Origin: Guptibacillus spartinae
GTDB lineage: Bacteria; Bacillota; Bacilli; Bacillales; Guptibacillaceae
Length of the DNA: 64,000 bases
Direction of reading: 5' to 3'
NCBI RefSeq assembly: GCF_028610625.1
Contig: NZ_JAQQWU010000006.1
Span: forward strand, 124,001 to 188,000
Each line of letters opens with the position of its first letter. The first letter of the stretch is position 1. The notes under the pieces were generated by a model, which saw nothing but the letters and a program-made list of their open reading frames with translations, had not been told where the DNA came from and searched no databases. Positions 52,941 to 60,862 of this stretch are shown here, in pieces. The position numbers and the translations under genes are program-made.

Positions 52941-54227
52941 ATGGAAACGATAACGAAAGCACATAGCCTTAAGGGGACTGTTGTGATACCCGGTGATAAA
53001 TCCATTTCACACCGTGCTATTATGTTTGGATCGATAGCAAAAGGCACGACACATATTACGAATTTTTTACCGGGAGCAGACTGCTTAAGCACGATTTCTT
53101 GTTTTAAGCAAATGGGGATTCAGATTGAGCAAGATGGCGCTTCTGTTGTGGTAGAAGGGAAAGGTATCGACGGGCTTAAAGAGCCTTCTCAGCTTCTTAA
53201 TGTAGGGAATTCTGGTACAACATTTCGTCTAATGATGGGGTTACTTGCTGGCAGGCCATTTCATTCGGTTTTAGCGGGGGATGAATCGATCGCGAAACGT
53301 CCGATGAATCGAGTGACAGTTCCCTTAACACAAATGGGGGCAGCGATAGATGGAAGAGAACTTGGGACTTTCGCACCTATTTCAATTCGAGGCGGAAACT
53401 TGAAAGGCATTACATATGAGTCCCCTGTCGCTAGTGCTCAAGTTAAATCAGCGATTCTTCTTGCTGGCCTTCAAGCTGAGGGAGTAACCACTGTATCTGA
53501 AACCGATCGCTCTAGAAACCATACTGAAAACATGCTCGAAAGCTTTGGAGTAAAGGTGAAGCGTGAAGATCTTTCAGTCAGTGTAGAGGGTGGTCAAAAC
53601 CTTACAGCAACAGATGTTGAAGTACCTGGTGACATTTCTTCAGCCGCTTTTTTCCTCGTTGCAGGTGCAATTGTACCAAATAGCACCATTACTCTTTTAA
53701 ATGTAGGGATTAATGAAACGAGAGCCGGAATTATTGATGTAATTAAACAAATGGGTGCTGCTCTGTCAATTAAAAATAGACGAGTTGTCAACCAAGAAGA
53801 AGTGGCGGATCTTACAATTTCTACGAGTGATCTTACTAATACAGTTATTGAAGGAGATATTATTCCGAGATTAATTGATGAGTTGCCGATTATTGCACTA
53901 CTCGCTACACAGGCGAAAGGGAAGACAGTGATTCGAAATGCAGAAGAATTGAAGGTGAAAGAAACGAATCGGATTGATGCGGTGGTTGACGCCTTACAAT
54001 TGTTAGGTGCTTCCATCACAGCAACACCAGACGGGATGGTGATTGAAGGGCCAACCCCACTCAAGGGAGGACGCGTTTCAAGTTTAGGTGATCATCGAAT
54101 TGGTATGATGCTTGCTGTTGCTGGATGTATAACAGATGGCGCTGTAGAGCTCGATTTACCTGAAGCCATAAATGTTTCGTATCCTGACTTCTTTGAACAT
54201 TTAAAGCAACTTCAAGCAGGTTCCTAG
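52941..54227 (+). CDS. aroA: 5-enolpyruvylshikimate-3-phosphate synthase
   Basis: The ATG at 52941 (nine bases after AAGGAG) gives 428 residues, equal to the B. subtilis enzyme (AroE there). [10 protein letters not shown] contains K20; [27 protein letters not shown] and GDHRIGMML are conserved active-site blocks. It transfers enolpyruvate to shikimate 3-phosphate, two steps before chorismate. As the last gene of the supraoperon its stop codon lies in the terminator hairpin. Confidence 0.96.
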   Translation: METITKAHSLKGTVVIPGDKSISHRAIMFGSIAKGTTHITNFLPGADCLSTISCFKQMGIQIEQDGASVVVEGKGIDGLKEPSQLLNVGNSGTTFRLMMGLLAGRPFHSVLAGDESIAKRPMNRVTVPLTQMGAAIDGRELGTFAPISIRGGNLKGITYESPVASAQVKSAILLAGLQAEGVTTVSETDRSRNHTENMLESFGVKVKREDLSVSVEGGQNLTATDVEVPGDISSAAFFLVAGAIVPNSTITLLNVGINETRAGIIDVIKQMGAALSIKNRRVVNQEEVADLTISTSDLTNTVIEGDIIPRLIDELPIIALLATQAKGKTVIRNAEELKVKETNRIDAVVDALQLLGASITATPDGMVIEGPTPLKGGRVSSLGDHRIGMMLAVAGCITDGAVELDLPEAINVSYPDFFEHLKQLQAGS

Positions 54228-54246
54228 GAACTTGCTTGATTTCTTT
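54213..54246 (+). terminator. Terminator over the aroA stop codon
   Basis: A 12-bp stem with one G-T pair (54213-54224 with 54227-54238) and nearly no loop, followed by a T-rich tail. The stop codon TAG is in the turn. Confidence 0.6.
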
Positions 54247-54278
54247 TAGAAAAAACGCTAAATTTTCAAAACAATCTG

Positions 54279-54306
54279 TTGATTTTATAAATTTCTCTGT
54301 TATACT
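54279..54306 (+). promoter_or_regulatory. Promoter of a short transcript between aroA and ypiA
   Basis: TTGATT (54279-54284), 16-base spacer, TATACT (54301-54306). A transcript from about 54313 would meet a strong terminator after about 90 bases. Confidence 0.5.
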
Positions 54307-54351
54307 AAGGATAGTAATGGTTTCTCTCCACTCCTATCCATATTTATTTTG

Positions 54352-54402
54352 TCCCTGTGTTTTGAAAGCGTTAACAAACGCTTTCTGCACAGGGAATTTT
54401 TT
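54352..54402 (+). terminator. Two-tier terminator hairpin
   Basis: The outer stem TCCCTGTG (54352-54359) with CACAGGGA (54388-54395) encloses the inner stem GAAAGCGTT (54364-54372) with AACGCTTTC (54377-54385). Six T follow at 54397-54402. Confidence 0.75.
54363..54376. promoter_or_regulatory. Perfect cre (CcpA) consensus inside a terminator stem
   Basis: TGAAAGCGTTAACA agrees with TGWAANCGNTNWCA at every fixed position. It lies about 50 bases downstream of the predicted transcription start, where CcpA would act as a roadblock. Confidence 0.5.
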
Positions 54403-54466
54403 CATTGATTTTTGAATACTCTTAGATTAATCTAGGAAAATCTACAACTAAATTAAGGCCGTGAAG

Positions 54467-54495
54467 TTGAAGATAACGAATTTGTTGATTATGAT
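54467..54495 (+). promoter_or_regulatory. Sigma-A promoter for ypiA
   Basis: TTGAAG (54467-54472), 17-base spacer, TATGAT (54490-54495). It implies a leader of about 130 bases before ypiA. Confidence 0.5.
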
Positions 54496-54518
54496 GGAGG
54501 AGAACCAATCATTTTAAG

Positions 54519-54594
54519 ACTTCGTGTCATTGAATGTATAGTAAATTTTCTGATTACGAGAAGAGAATTAAAACATTCAATACATACCCGAAGT
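54519..54594 (+). promoter_or_regulatory. Long hairpin in the ypiA 5' leader
   Basis: Four stacked helices: ACTTCG with CGAAGT (6 bp), TGT with ACA (3 bp), ATTGAATGT with ACATTCAAT (9 bp), AATTTTCT with AGAGAATT (8 bp, one G-T). About 26 pairs in 76 bases. No T-run follows; the start codon is 41 bases downstream. Confidence 0.5.
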
Positions 54595-54634
54595 TAACGA
54601 AATAAAAAAGTAGTGTTAGAAGGAGTTTTGGAGT

Positions 54635-55909
54635 GTGGATCGTCTTAAACAAGCTGTCTCATTAATTGAGTCCGGGAATTTTGAAAAAGGTTTAAAAGAA
54701 TTAAAAGAAGTACGAAAAGAAGCAGATCATGAAAGCTTATACGATCTATCGAATATTTACTACAGTCTTGGGCTTATTGAAGATTCCAGGGACGTTGTAG
54801 AAGAGTTACTTATTCATTACCCTAATGAAGGTGAATTACTAGTACAAGCGGCAGAATGCTATGTTGATCTTGAACAAGAGCAAGAAGCAATCGCTGCTTT
54901 AAATAAAATTGATGAAAATGATGCAGCGTATCCACCTGCACTTCTTTTATTAGCCGATTTATATCAAACAGAAGGATTAGAAGAAGTAGCAGAGCAAAAA
55001 CTATTGGAGGCCAAGCGACTTTCCCCAGACGAACCAATCATTGATTTTGGACTTGGTGAATTCTACTTAACACAAGGCCATCATTTAAAAGCAGTTCCCT
55101 ATTACGAAGCCGTGCTTGGAACAAAAGGAGAGCTGGCGAATGAAAATATCGAACTTAGGTTGGCAGAAGCCTTAAGTGGTAGTGGGCAATTTGAAGAGGC
55201 GCTTACTTATTATGAGAAAGGCCTGGAGAATGCTCGTGAGATTAATGCGCTGTTTGGATACGGTTTTACAGCTCTCCAAATCAACGAATATCGAAAAGCG
55301 ATTAATGCGTTTAATGAACTAAAAGAGCTTGATCCACAATATAGTACGCTTTATCCATACCTTGCAAAAGCTTATGAAGAAGAGGGTGCGGTAGCTGAAG
55401 CGATCGAGGTACTCGCCCAAGGAATTAAATTTGATGAATTTAATGAAGAGTTATATTTGCAAGCGAGTAGATTAACATTTAAAACGCATGATAATGCGAG
55501 TGGTGAGCAGTACTTACGTGAGTTACTTGCTATCAACCCTGCTCATATTGAAGCCGCGAAGACGCTAGCTGCTTACTTGAAAACTGAGGAACGTTATGAA
55601 GATATTTTAGACCTTCTCAAAAACATTGAGGAAGGTGATCAGAACGATCCATACCTTGATTGGTCAGCAGCGACAGCATATGCGCAGGTAGAAGAGTATA
55701 AAGATGCCATAAAACGCTATGAAAACGCATATACTTATTTCAGACAGGATCCAATCTTCCTGGAGGAATATGGTGCGTTCTTAATTGAAGAAGGTAGAAG
55801 AGAGGAAGCAGTGAAAGCTTTCAAGCTTGCTCTAGAGTTAGACCCATCACTCGTCCATCTTGAAGAAGAAATTTTGCGATTTGAAGAGGAAACTTTTAAA
55901 GAGGATTAA
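54635..55909 (+). CDS. ypiA: Tetratricopeptide repeat protein YpiA
   Basis: The 424-residue protein starts at GTG 54635 behind AAGGAG, close to the length of B. subtilis YpiA. It is made of about ten TPR-type helical pairs from end to end, with recurring signatures such as YDLSNIYYSLGLIEDSRDVV, EALTYYEKGLENA and EEYGAFLIEEGRREEAVKAF. It has no membrane segment and is acidic, so it is a cytosolic scaffold. It is followed closely by ypiB, whose product takes part in ClpCP-dependent degradation of MurA in Firmicutes; a scaffold role in that pathway is plausible. Confidence 0.92.
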   Translation: MDRLKQAVSLIESGNFEKGLKELKEVRKEADHESLYDLSNIYYSLGLIEDSRDVVEELLIHYPNEGELLVQAAECYVDLEQEQEAIAALNKIDENDAAYPPALLLLADLYQTEGLEEVAEQKLLEAKRLSPDEPIIDFGLGEFYLTQGHHLKAVPYYEAVLGTKGELANENIELRLAEALSGSGQFEEALTYYEKGLENAREINALFGYGFTALQINEYRKAINAFNELKELDPQYSTLYPYLAKAYEEEGAVAEAIEVLAQGIKFDEFNEELYLQASRLTFKTHDNASGEQYLRELLAINPAHIEAAKTLAAYLKTEERYEDILDLLKNIEEGDQNDPYLDWSAATAYAQVEEYKDAIKRYENAYTYFRQDPIFLEEYGAFLIEEGRREEAVKAFKLALELDPSLVHLEEEILRFEEETFKED

Positions 55910-55976
55910 AGGGAAGAAGGAAATTTATCTTCAATGACGAATTCTTACATTAGGAAAATCTCAGGGAGGAATCGCT

Positions 55977-56513
55977 ATGAGCAGCTCCGTTTCTGTCGTT
56001 GAAAAGAAAGACTTTCTGAAATGGTTTTTAAAGAAATATCAAGTAAAGAAACGTGAATGTGTCTGGCTACTGAATTATTTAATAAGTGATGAAGTGTTGA
56101 TGGGAAATGTTCATTTTGTTGAAAATGCTGAATTTTGTCCAAAAGCACTTGTGATTTCCACTCATTGCGTGGAAAATGCTCCTTTTCGTTTCTATAAACA
56201 CAACATCATCACGACAGACCCTGAAAAGTCTTTTCATGATATTCGCTTGAATCAGGACGAGCCTATTTACATCCAGCTAAACTTCAAAAGTAAAAATGTG
56301 TCTCCCCATTACGTAGCTGTACTGGAAGAGAATCCATTTTTACCTGAGAATATGGCAGCTGATAAAAAGTATTCGTTCATGGCTGAAATGGTTCTCGATG
56401 AATCATTTACGCGATTTAAAAAGGAATCCATTCTAAAACAAATTGATGAGGCGCTGGATCGAAATGATGAAATGGCGTTTATTCACTTAAGCAAGCAATT
56501 AAGTAATTTATAA
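55977..56513 (+). CDS. reoY: ReoY/YpiB-family proteolysis factor (UPF0302)
   Basis: A 178-residue soluble protein starting at ATG 55977 after GGGAGG. The sequence [32 protein letters not shown] and HLSKQLSNL is typical of the UPF0302/YpiB family. In Listeria ReoY works with ReoM to hand MurA to ClpCP, so it helps set peptidoglycan synthesis; B. subtilis YpiB has the same task by inference. It is the second gene of the ypiAB operon and ends at a terminator. Confidence 0.88.
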   Translation: MSSSVSVVEKKDFLKWFLKKYQVKKRECVWLLNYLISDEVLMGNVHFVENAEFCPKALVISTHCVENAPFRFYKHNIITTDPEKSFHDIRLNQDEPIYIQLNFKSKNVSPHYVAVLEENPFLPENMAADKKYSFMAEMVLDESFTRFKKESILKQIDEALDRNDEMAFIHLSKQLSNL

Positions 56514-56538
56514 CCCTTGAAGCATTCAAGGGTTTTTT
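56512..56538 (+). terminator. Terminator after reoY
   Basis: A 9-bp perfect stem (56512-56520 with 56526-56534), AGCAT loop and six T. Confidence 0.85.
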
Positions 56539-56563
56539 GTTTGGTTTAATTATATAGATGTTT

Positions 56564-56577
56564 GGAACGTGCGTTCG
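56564..56577. promoter_or_regulatory. LexA-box-like site upstream of the GNAT gene
   Basis: GGAACGTGCGTTCG matches the Bacillus LexA box CGAACNNNNGTTCG at nine of ten fixed positions. It ends 10 bases before the -35 of the GNAT promoter. Confidence 0.4.
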
Positions 56578-56587
56578 AGGAAATCTC

Positions 56588-56616
56588 TTCAGTCGCGTCT
56601 TAACAGATGATATACT
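56588..56616 (+). promoter_or_regulatory. Sigma-A-type promoter for the GNAT-ypiF pair
   Basis: TTCAGT (56588-56593), 17-base spacer, TATACT (56611-56616). Confidence 0.45.
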
Positions 56617-56687
56617 AGAAACTGATATGTAAGAGAGATTTGATGAACCATGTTAACGAAAGCGTTGTAAGTAAAGGAGGTAGCTTG

Positions 56688-57518
56688 TTGATTCGAAGAT
56701 TGACTAGTAAAGATATTCCCATCATTAAAGAAATGCCAACGGGTTTAAAAGAAGATTATGTTGGTCGAATACTACAGAGGCTCTTGGAAGAAGAGACCTT
56801 GCTGGGCTATTTTTATAAAGAAAAGCTTGTTGGTATAGCCGGCATGACGATCTTTGAACGGGAAGCAGTCGTTCTAGGGCGGTTACGTACACATGCTGAT
56901 TATCGTAACCAGGGAATTGCTTCTGCCTTAATGAAAGCCTTGCAGAAGGAAGCATGTCATCATAGGCTGATCTCCTGGGTTGGTTATGCTACAGAAGAGT
57001 ACAACACGCCAGGTAATCGTTTAGCACCACATTTAAAGATGAAACTTGAAGCAAAAGTTGTGTCTTCACGCGTCAGTCCCTATGTTATGATAGGACAAAA
57101 TAAGACAGAGCCTTTCAAACGAGTAGTGGCAGCAGATAAAAAAATAACGATCGAAACATATTGGAAGAAAAATGAATCGGACTTTTTTCCTTACTCTATC
57201 TATTATCCTCTTCCATTTATGCCTATTCTCTCTTCATCTTATTTAAATCAAGTAGAGCTGTTTGTGAATGGTAGTGGCGGGTTTATGATTATGAAAGAAG
57301 AGAAAGGTGCTTCCTATTTACATCTGAAAGTTTTTAATGAAACAACCCTTTACTCTAAAGAATTGTGGGAAACGGTTAATGCGTATGCTAGTGAAGAGGC
57401 AAGAACCATTTGGGTAGATTTACCCTTGCAACAAGCAAAGTGGCTAGAACCTTATTCGCATCAAACCGTATGGCATTTATATGGACAAAAAAGGAGTTTG
57501 CAAAATGAAATGGACTGA
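56688..57518 (+). CDS. GNAT-family N-acetyltransferase
   Basis: The best start is TTG 56688, seven bases after AAAGGAGG, giving 276 residues that begin with the usual GNAT strand IRRLTSKD. Residues about 1-110 form the acetyl-CoA-binding fold with LRTHADYRNQGIASALMKAL (motif A, R/Q-x-x-G-x-A). Residues about 140-276 are an additional domain of unknown fold. The substrate is unknown. The gene is not at this place in B. subtilis. It overlaps ypiF by 14 bases, so the two are coupled. The upstream LexA-like box hints at DNA-damage control. Confidence 0.78.
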   Translation: MIRRLTSKDIPIIKEMPTGLKEDYVGRILQRLLEEETLLGYFYKEKLVGIAGMTIFEREAVVLGRLRTHADYRNQGIASALMKALQKEACHHRLISWVGYATEEYNTPGNRLAPHLKMKLEAKVVSSRVSPYVMIGQNKTEPFKRVVAADKKITIETYWKKNESDFFPYSIYYPLPFMPILSSSYLNQVELFVNGSGGFMIMKEEKGASYLHLKVFNETTLYSKELWETVNAYASEEARTIWVDLPLQQAKWLEPYSHQTVWHLYGQKRSLQNEMD

Positions 57519-57975
57519 ATCAGACATCGCATTGTTTGAAAAAGAAAAAGAATATGTTGATACAGCGGTTCTTCCACTCGTACCAATTTCGATGACGAGC
57601 AGCTTGAAAACCACAGTTTCTATGGGAGAATATATTTCCATTATATCAAGTGAACTAGAACGACAATTAAAAGGTCGTCTACTATTACTCCCTGCCTTTA
57701 CATATTTAAGTTCAGAGGAACAAGAGACAACGAAGAACCGTTTGAAAAAAGTAGAGGAAGAATTAAAGCTTGGTGGTATACAGCATATTATCTCGTTAAC
57801 TGCTGATGTAAATTGGAAGCAGGTGGAGGATCAGGTTTCAAGTGCGCTCTTATGGATGCCTGCCATTCCACTTGAACACATGGATGAACAATACAAGATG
57901 GAAACGGTATCAGCTCAAGTAAAGCAAGTTTTACAATTTGTAACAAATACGTGGCAAAGTAATATAAATAGTTGA
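57505..57975 (+). CDS. ypiF: DUF2487 protein YpiF
   Basis: The ATG at 57505 follows AAAAGGAG; the product has 156 residues. It is a soluble protein with alternating strands and helices (TAVLPLVPISMTSSLK, GRLLLLPAFTYLSSEEQE, GIQHIISLTADVNW). Its function is unknown. In B. subtilis ypiF lies directly upstream of qcrABC, as it does here. It overlaps the GNAT gene by 14 bases but is separated from qcrA by a strong promoter. Confidence 0.85.
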   Translation: MKWTESDIALFEKEKEYVDTAVLPLVPISMTSSLKTTVSMGEYISIISSELERQLKGRLLLLPAFTYLSSEEQETTKNRLKKVEEELKLGGIQHIISLTADVNWKQVEDQVSSALLWMPAIPLEHMDEQYKMETVSAQVKQVLQFVTNTWQSNINS

Positions 57976-58005
57976 TTTGTGGCATGCTAAAGACCAATCA
58001 GAATA

Positions 58006-58035
58006 TTGACAGAGCAAGAGTGACTACGCTATCAT
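58006..58035 (+). promoter_or_regulatory. Sigma-A promoter of qcrABC
   Basis: Perfect TTGACA (58006-58011), 18-base spacer, TATCAT (58030-58035). A short repeat TAGGA-ATG-TCCTA (58035-58047) covers the transcription start. Confidence 0.65.
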
Positions 58036-58108
58036 AGGAATGTCCTAGTTATATGTGTATTCGATTTTTGTCCGGCTGGACTGACTTCATAGGATAGGGG
58101 GGAAACCA

Positions 58109-58606
58109 ATGGCGAAGAAGAAGGAAGTAACAAGACGCCAATTTCTAAACTACAGCCTGACTGGTGTCGGCGGTTTTATGGCAGCAGGGATGCTCATGCC
58201 GATGGTTCGTTTTGCAATTGATCCATTGTTAAAAGAAGGAGCCAAGCAGGAGTTTGTACCTGTAATGGACACAAGTGAGATTACGAACAAACCAGTTCGT
58301 AAAGAATTCAAAATTGACCAGGTTGATGGTTGGTATGAATCTGAGGTCACTCAATCCGCCTGGGTTTACAAAGATGAAAAAGACGAAATTGTCGCTCTTT
58401 CACCAGTTTGTAAACACCTGGGCTGTACGGTAGACTGGGCTTCAAATGCAGCATATCCAGATCAGTTTTATTGTCCGTGCCACGGTGGCCGTTACACAAA
58501 AGATGGTGTGAATGTAAAAGGAACACCACCTCTTGCGCCGCTTGATGTTTACAACAAGAAAGTTGAAGATGGAAAACTTTACCTCGGAAAACCTGAACCA
58601 CGTTAG
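58109..58606 (+). CDS. qcrA: Menaquinol:cytochrome c reductase Rieske iron-sulfur subunit
   Basis: A 165-residue protein with an N-terminal twin-arginine signal (TRRQFL, R9-R10) followed by one membrane segment that stays as an anchor. The [2Fe-2S] cluster is bound by C101, H103, C122 and H125; C106 and C124 form the stabilising disulfide. It takes electrons from menaquinol on the outer face of the membrane. QcrA is a known Tat substrate in B. subtilis. First gene of qcrABC; GATAGGGGGG is the ribosome binding site. Confidence 0.97.
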   Translation: MAKKKEVTRRQFLNYSLTGVGGFMAAGMLMPMVRFAIDPLLKEGAKQEFVPVMDTSEITNKPVRKEFKIDQVDGWYESEVTQSAWVYKDEKDEIVALSPVCKHLGCTVDWASNAAYPDQFYCPCHGGRYTKDGVNVKGTPPLAPLDVYNKKVEDGKLYLGKPEPR

Positions 58607-58618
58607 GGGGCGTAATCT

Positions 58619-59290
58619 ATGTTAAATAAGATCTATGATTGGGTAGATGAACGCTTAGATATTACGCCAATGTGGCGCGATATTGCAGATCACGAAGTGC
58701 CAGAGCACGTTAACCCAGCTCACCACTTTTCAGCGTTTGTTTATTGTTTCGGCGGTTTAACGTTTTTTATTACCGTTATTCAAATTCTATCCGGGATGTT
58801 CCTTACAATGTACTATGTACCTGATATTGTGAACGCCTGGGAGTCTGTCTACTATCTTCAAAATGAAGTAGCATTCGGACAAATTGTAAGGGGAATGCAC
58901 CACTGGGGAGCCAGTCTCGTTATCGTTATGATGTTTCTACATACCCTTCGCGTATTCTTTACCGGCTCTTACAAAAAACCTCGTGAATTAAACTGGGTAG
59001 TTGGTGTATTGATTTTCTTCGTTATGCTTGGTTTAGGATTTACGGGATATCTTTTACCATGGGATATGAAAGCGCTATTCGCGACAAAAGTTGGTCTTGA
59101 AATTGCGGTTACAATCCCTGTAGTAGGTGAATGGGCTAAGACCCTACTAGCAGGTGGAGAAATCATCGGGGCGCAAACTCTAGCACGATTCTTTGCGATT
59201 CACGTTTTCTTCTTACCAGCTGCACTTCTTGGGTTGCTTGCTGCTCACTTTATCATGATTCGTAAACAGGGTATTTCTGGCCCTCTATAA
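58619..59290 (+). CDS. qcrB: Menaquinol:cytochrome c reductase cytochrome b subunit
   Basis: A 223-residue cytochrome b6-type subunit with four transmembrane segments. The heme-ligating histidines are in VRGMHHWGASLVIVMMFLH and in FFAIHVFFLPAALLGLLAAH. QcrB is the short b6-like half; the subunit IV half is fused to cytochrome c in QcrC. It carries quinol oxidation and transmembrane electron transfer. It starts 12 bases after qcrA. The ResC cytochrome-assembly system at the start of the window serves the c-type heme of this complex. Confidence 0.97.
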   Translation: MLNKIYDWVDERLDITPMWRDIADHEVPEHVNPAHHFSAFVYCFGGLTFFITVIQILSGMFLTMYYVPDIVNAWESVYYLQNEVAFGQIVRGMHHWGASLVIVMMFLHTLRVFFTGSYKKPRELNWVVGVLIFFVMLGLGFTGYLLPWDMKALFATKVGLEIAVTIPVVGEWAKTLLAGGEIIGAQTLARFFAIHVFFLPAALLGLLAAHFIMIRKQGISGPL

Positions 59291-59353
59291 GACGTATTTT
59301 CGGAACTTATATTTAATTGACGACACAATTTTTTATACGAAGGAGGGGGACAG

Positions 59354-60121
59354 ATGCATCGCGGAAAAGGAATGAAGTTTGTTGGCGACTCGCGTATCCC
59401 TGCGCAGAGAAAGCCTAACATTCCAAAAGATTATTCAGAGTACCCCGGCAAAACAGAAGCGTTTTGGCCGAACTTCTTGTTAAAAGAGTGGATGGTAGGG
59501 GCGGTATTCCTAATCGGTTACTTAGCTCTAACGATTGCCCATCCATCTCCGCTTGAGCGTGTAGCGGACCCTACTGACGCCACGTATACGCCACTTCCTG
59601 ACTGGTACTTTCTCTTTCTATACCAACTCTTGAAGTACAAATTTGCAGCTGGTGACTATACGCTTGTAGGTACAGTCGTTATGCCAGGCCTTGCCTTTGG
59701 TGCACTTCTTCTAGCTCCATGGCTTGATCGTGGTCCTGAAAGAAGACCTGCTAAGCGACCAGTAGCAACAGCATTAATGCTTCTTGGTCTCATTTCAACT
59801 GTTTACTTAACATGGGAATCAGTTGTGACGCATGACTGGGAGAAAGCAGCTAAGCAAGGGGAAATTGTTGAAGCTGAAGTGGACAAAGAGTCCGAAGGTT
59901 ATGCCATTTATTCTGGGCAATCTTGTATTGGATGCCATGGTGATAGTCTTCAGGGAGGTTCTGGTCCATCACTTCTTGAAACAAAACAAACGAAAGAATC
60001 CATTATGGATATTGCTGTAAACGGAATTGGCGGAATGCCAGCAAATGCTTTCAAAGGTTCTGATGAAGAACGTGAAAAGCTAGCTGAATTTATTGCTGAA
60101 ACGGCTAAAGCAAATCAATAA
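59354..60121 (+). CDS. qcrC: Menaquinol:cytochrome c reductase cytochrome b/c subunit
   Basis: A 255-residue fusion protein. Residues about 45-160 hold three membrane segments like subunit IV of the b6f complex (PDWYFLFLYQLLKYK is the quinol-site region). Residues about 178-255 form a cytochrome c domain with C191-x-x-C194-H195 in SCIGCHGDS and an axial methionine in GGMPANAF. The fusion is typical of Bacillus. The ribosome binding site is GAAGGAGG. A strong terminator follows. Confidence 0.97.
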   Translation: MHRGKGMKFVGDSRIPAQRKPNIPKDYSEYPGKTEAFWPNFLLKEWMVGAVFLIGYLALTIAHPSPLERVADPTDATYTPLPDWYFLFLYQLLKYKFAAGDYTLVGTVVMPGLAFGALLLAPWLDRGPERRPAKRPVATALMLLGLISTVYLTWESVVTHDWEKAAKQGEIVEAEVDKESEGYAIYSGQSCIGCHGDSLQGGSGPSLLETKQTKESIMDIAVNGIGGMPANAFKGSDEEREKLAEFIAETAKANQ

Positions 60122-60125
60122 TATG

Positions 60126-60156
60126 AAAAAGCTGACTGATGCAGTCAGCTTTTTTC
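60126..60156 (+). terminator. Terminator after qcrC
   Basis: A 12-bp perfect stem (60126-60137 with 60143-60154), 5-base loop and T-run. Confidence 0.9.
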
Positions 60157-60203
60157 TAATTTAGCTCGAATTTCTTAAAAAAGCTTTAGAGAAGGAGATC
60201 AAC

Positions 60204-60800
60204 ATGATTTCTCAATTCTTTTATTTACTAAAATCAAAACCATTTCTCGTATTATTGTTGCTCATAAATGTACCGGGGACAATATATGGATATTATTGGT
60301 ATGGATGGCAACTTGCTGATACAAAGCCGATCTTTCTGCTATTTGTACCAGATAGTCCAACGGCAAGTCTTTTCTTTTGTGTTATATTAGTTGCATTTCT
60401 ATTTGGGAAAAATTGGCCTCTTATGGAGGCGCTAGCTGCCGTTACGTTATTTAAATATGGCATCTGGGCAGTGGTCATGAATGCTCTTGTCATGGTTGAA
60501 ACTGGACAACTATCCGGTGTGGCGATTATGCTCATCCTCTCGCATTTAGGGATGGCCATTGAAGGCTTGTTATTCACTCCTTTTTATAAAATAAAGCCAT
60601 GGCATTTAGTGTTAGTTGCGGTTTGGACATTACACAATGATGTGATTGATTATGTGTTTGGTCAAATGCCACGCTATTCGATCCTAAGCGAGTACACATC
60701 ACTAATCGGATATTTTACATTCTGGCTATCGCTAATTTCTTTATCGCTAGTGTATTTCTTAGCCGTACGAAAAGGAAGCTTTAAGCTCTCAATTCAATAA
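60204..60800 (+). CDS. ypjA: DUF1405 membrane protein (YpjA-like)
   Basis: A 198-residue integral membrane protein with six or seven hydrophobic segments. WYGWQLADTKPIFLLFVPDSP near the N-terminus and TLHNDVIDYVFG toward the end are characteristic of DUF1405. Its function is unknown; its regular place after qcrABC suggests a membrane or respiratory link, but that is only context. The ribosome binding site is GAAGGAG. ypjB follows at 62 bases. Confidence 0.85.
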   Translation: MISQFFYLLKSKPFLVLLLLINVPGTIYGYYWYGWQLADTKPIFLLFVPDSPTASLFFCVILVAFLFGKNWPLMEALAAVTLFKYGIWAVVMNALVMVETGQLSGVAIMLILSHLGMAIEGLLFTPFYKIKPWHLVLVAVWTLHNDVIDYVFGQMPRYSILSEYTSLIGYFTFWLSLISLSLVYFLAVRKGSFKLSIQ

Positions 60801-60862
60801 GGTGGATGGTCTACTCTTGTCCATTTCTTCATACATTGAAGTAGGAAGAAGGAGGGACAGGA

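Larger units (their letters stand above)
54313..54402 (+). ncRNA. Candidate small RNA or attenuated leader, about 90 nt
   Basis: Between the promoter at 54279 and a terminator ending at 54402 there is no open frame of note. The 3' part is a two-tier hairpin with a T-run. ypiA has its own promoter further on. The unit could be a small RNA, a leader with premature termination, or a transcriptional buffer. Its existence is inferred from sequence signals only. Confidence 0.4.

Noticed and set aside
53594-54064. 156-codon minus-strand open frame inside aroA
   Set aside because: Antisense shadow of a strongly conserved gene.
54461-54600. Short open frames in the ypiA leader
   Set aside because: The frames with GTG or ATG starts are under 20 codons and the longer one has no valid start codon; the region is better explained by a promoter and RNA hairpin.
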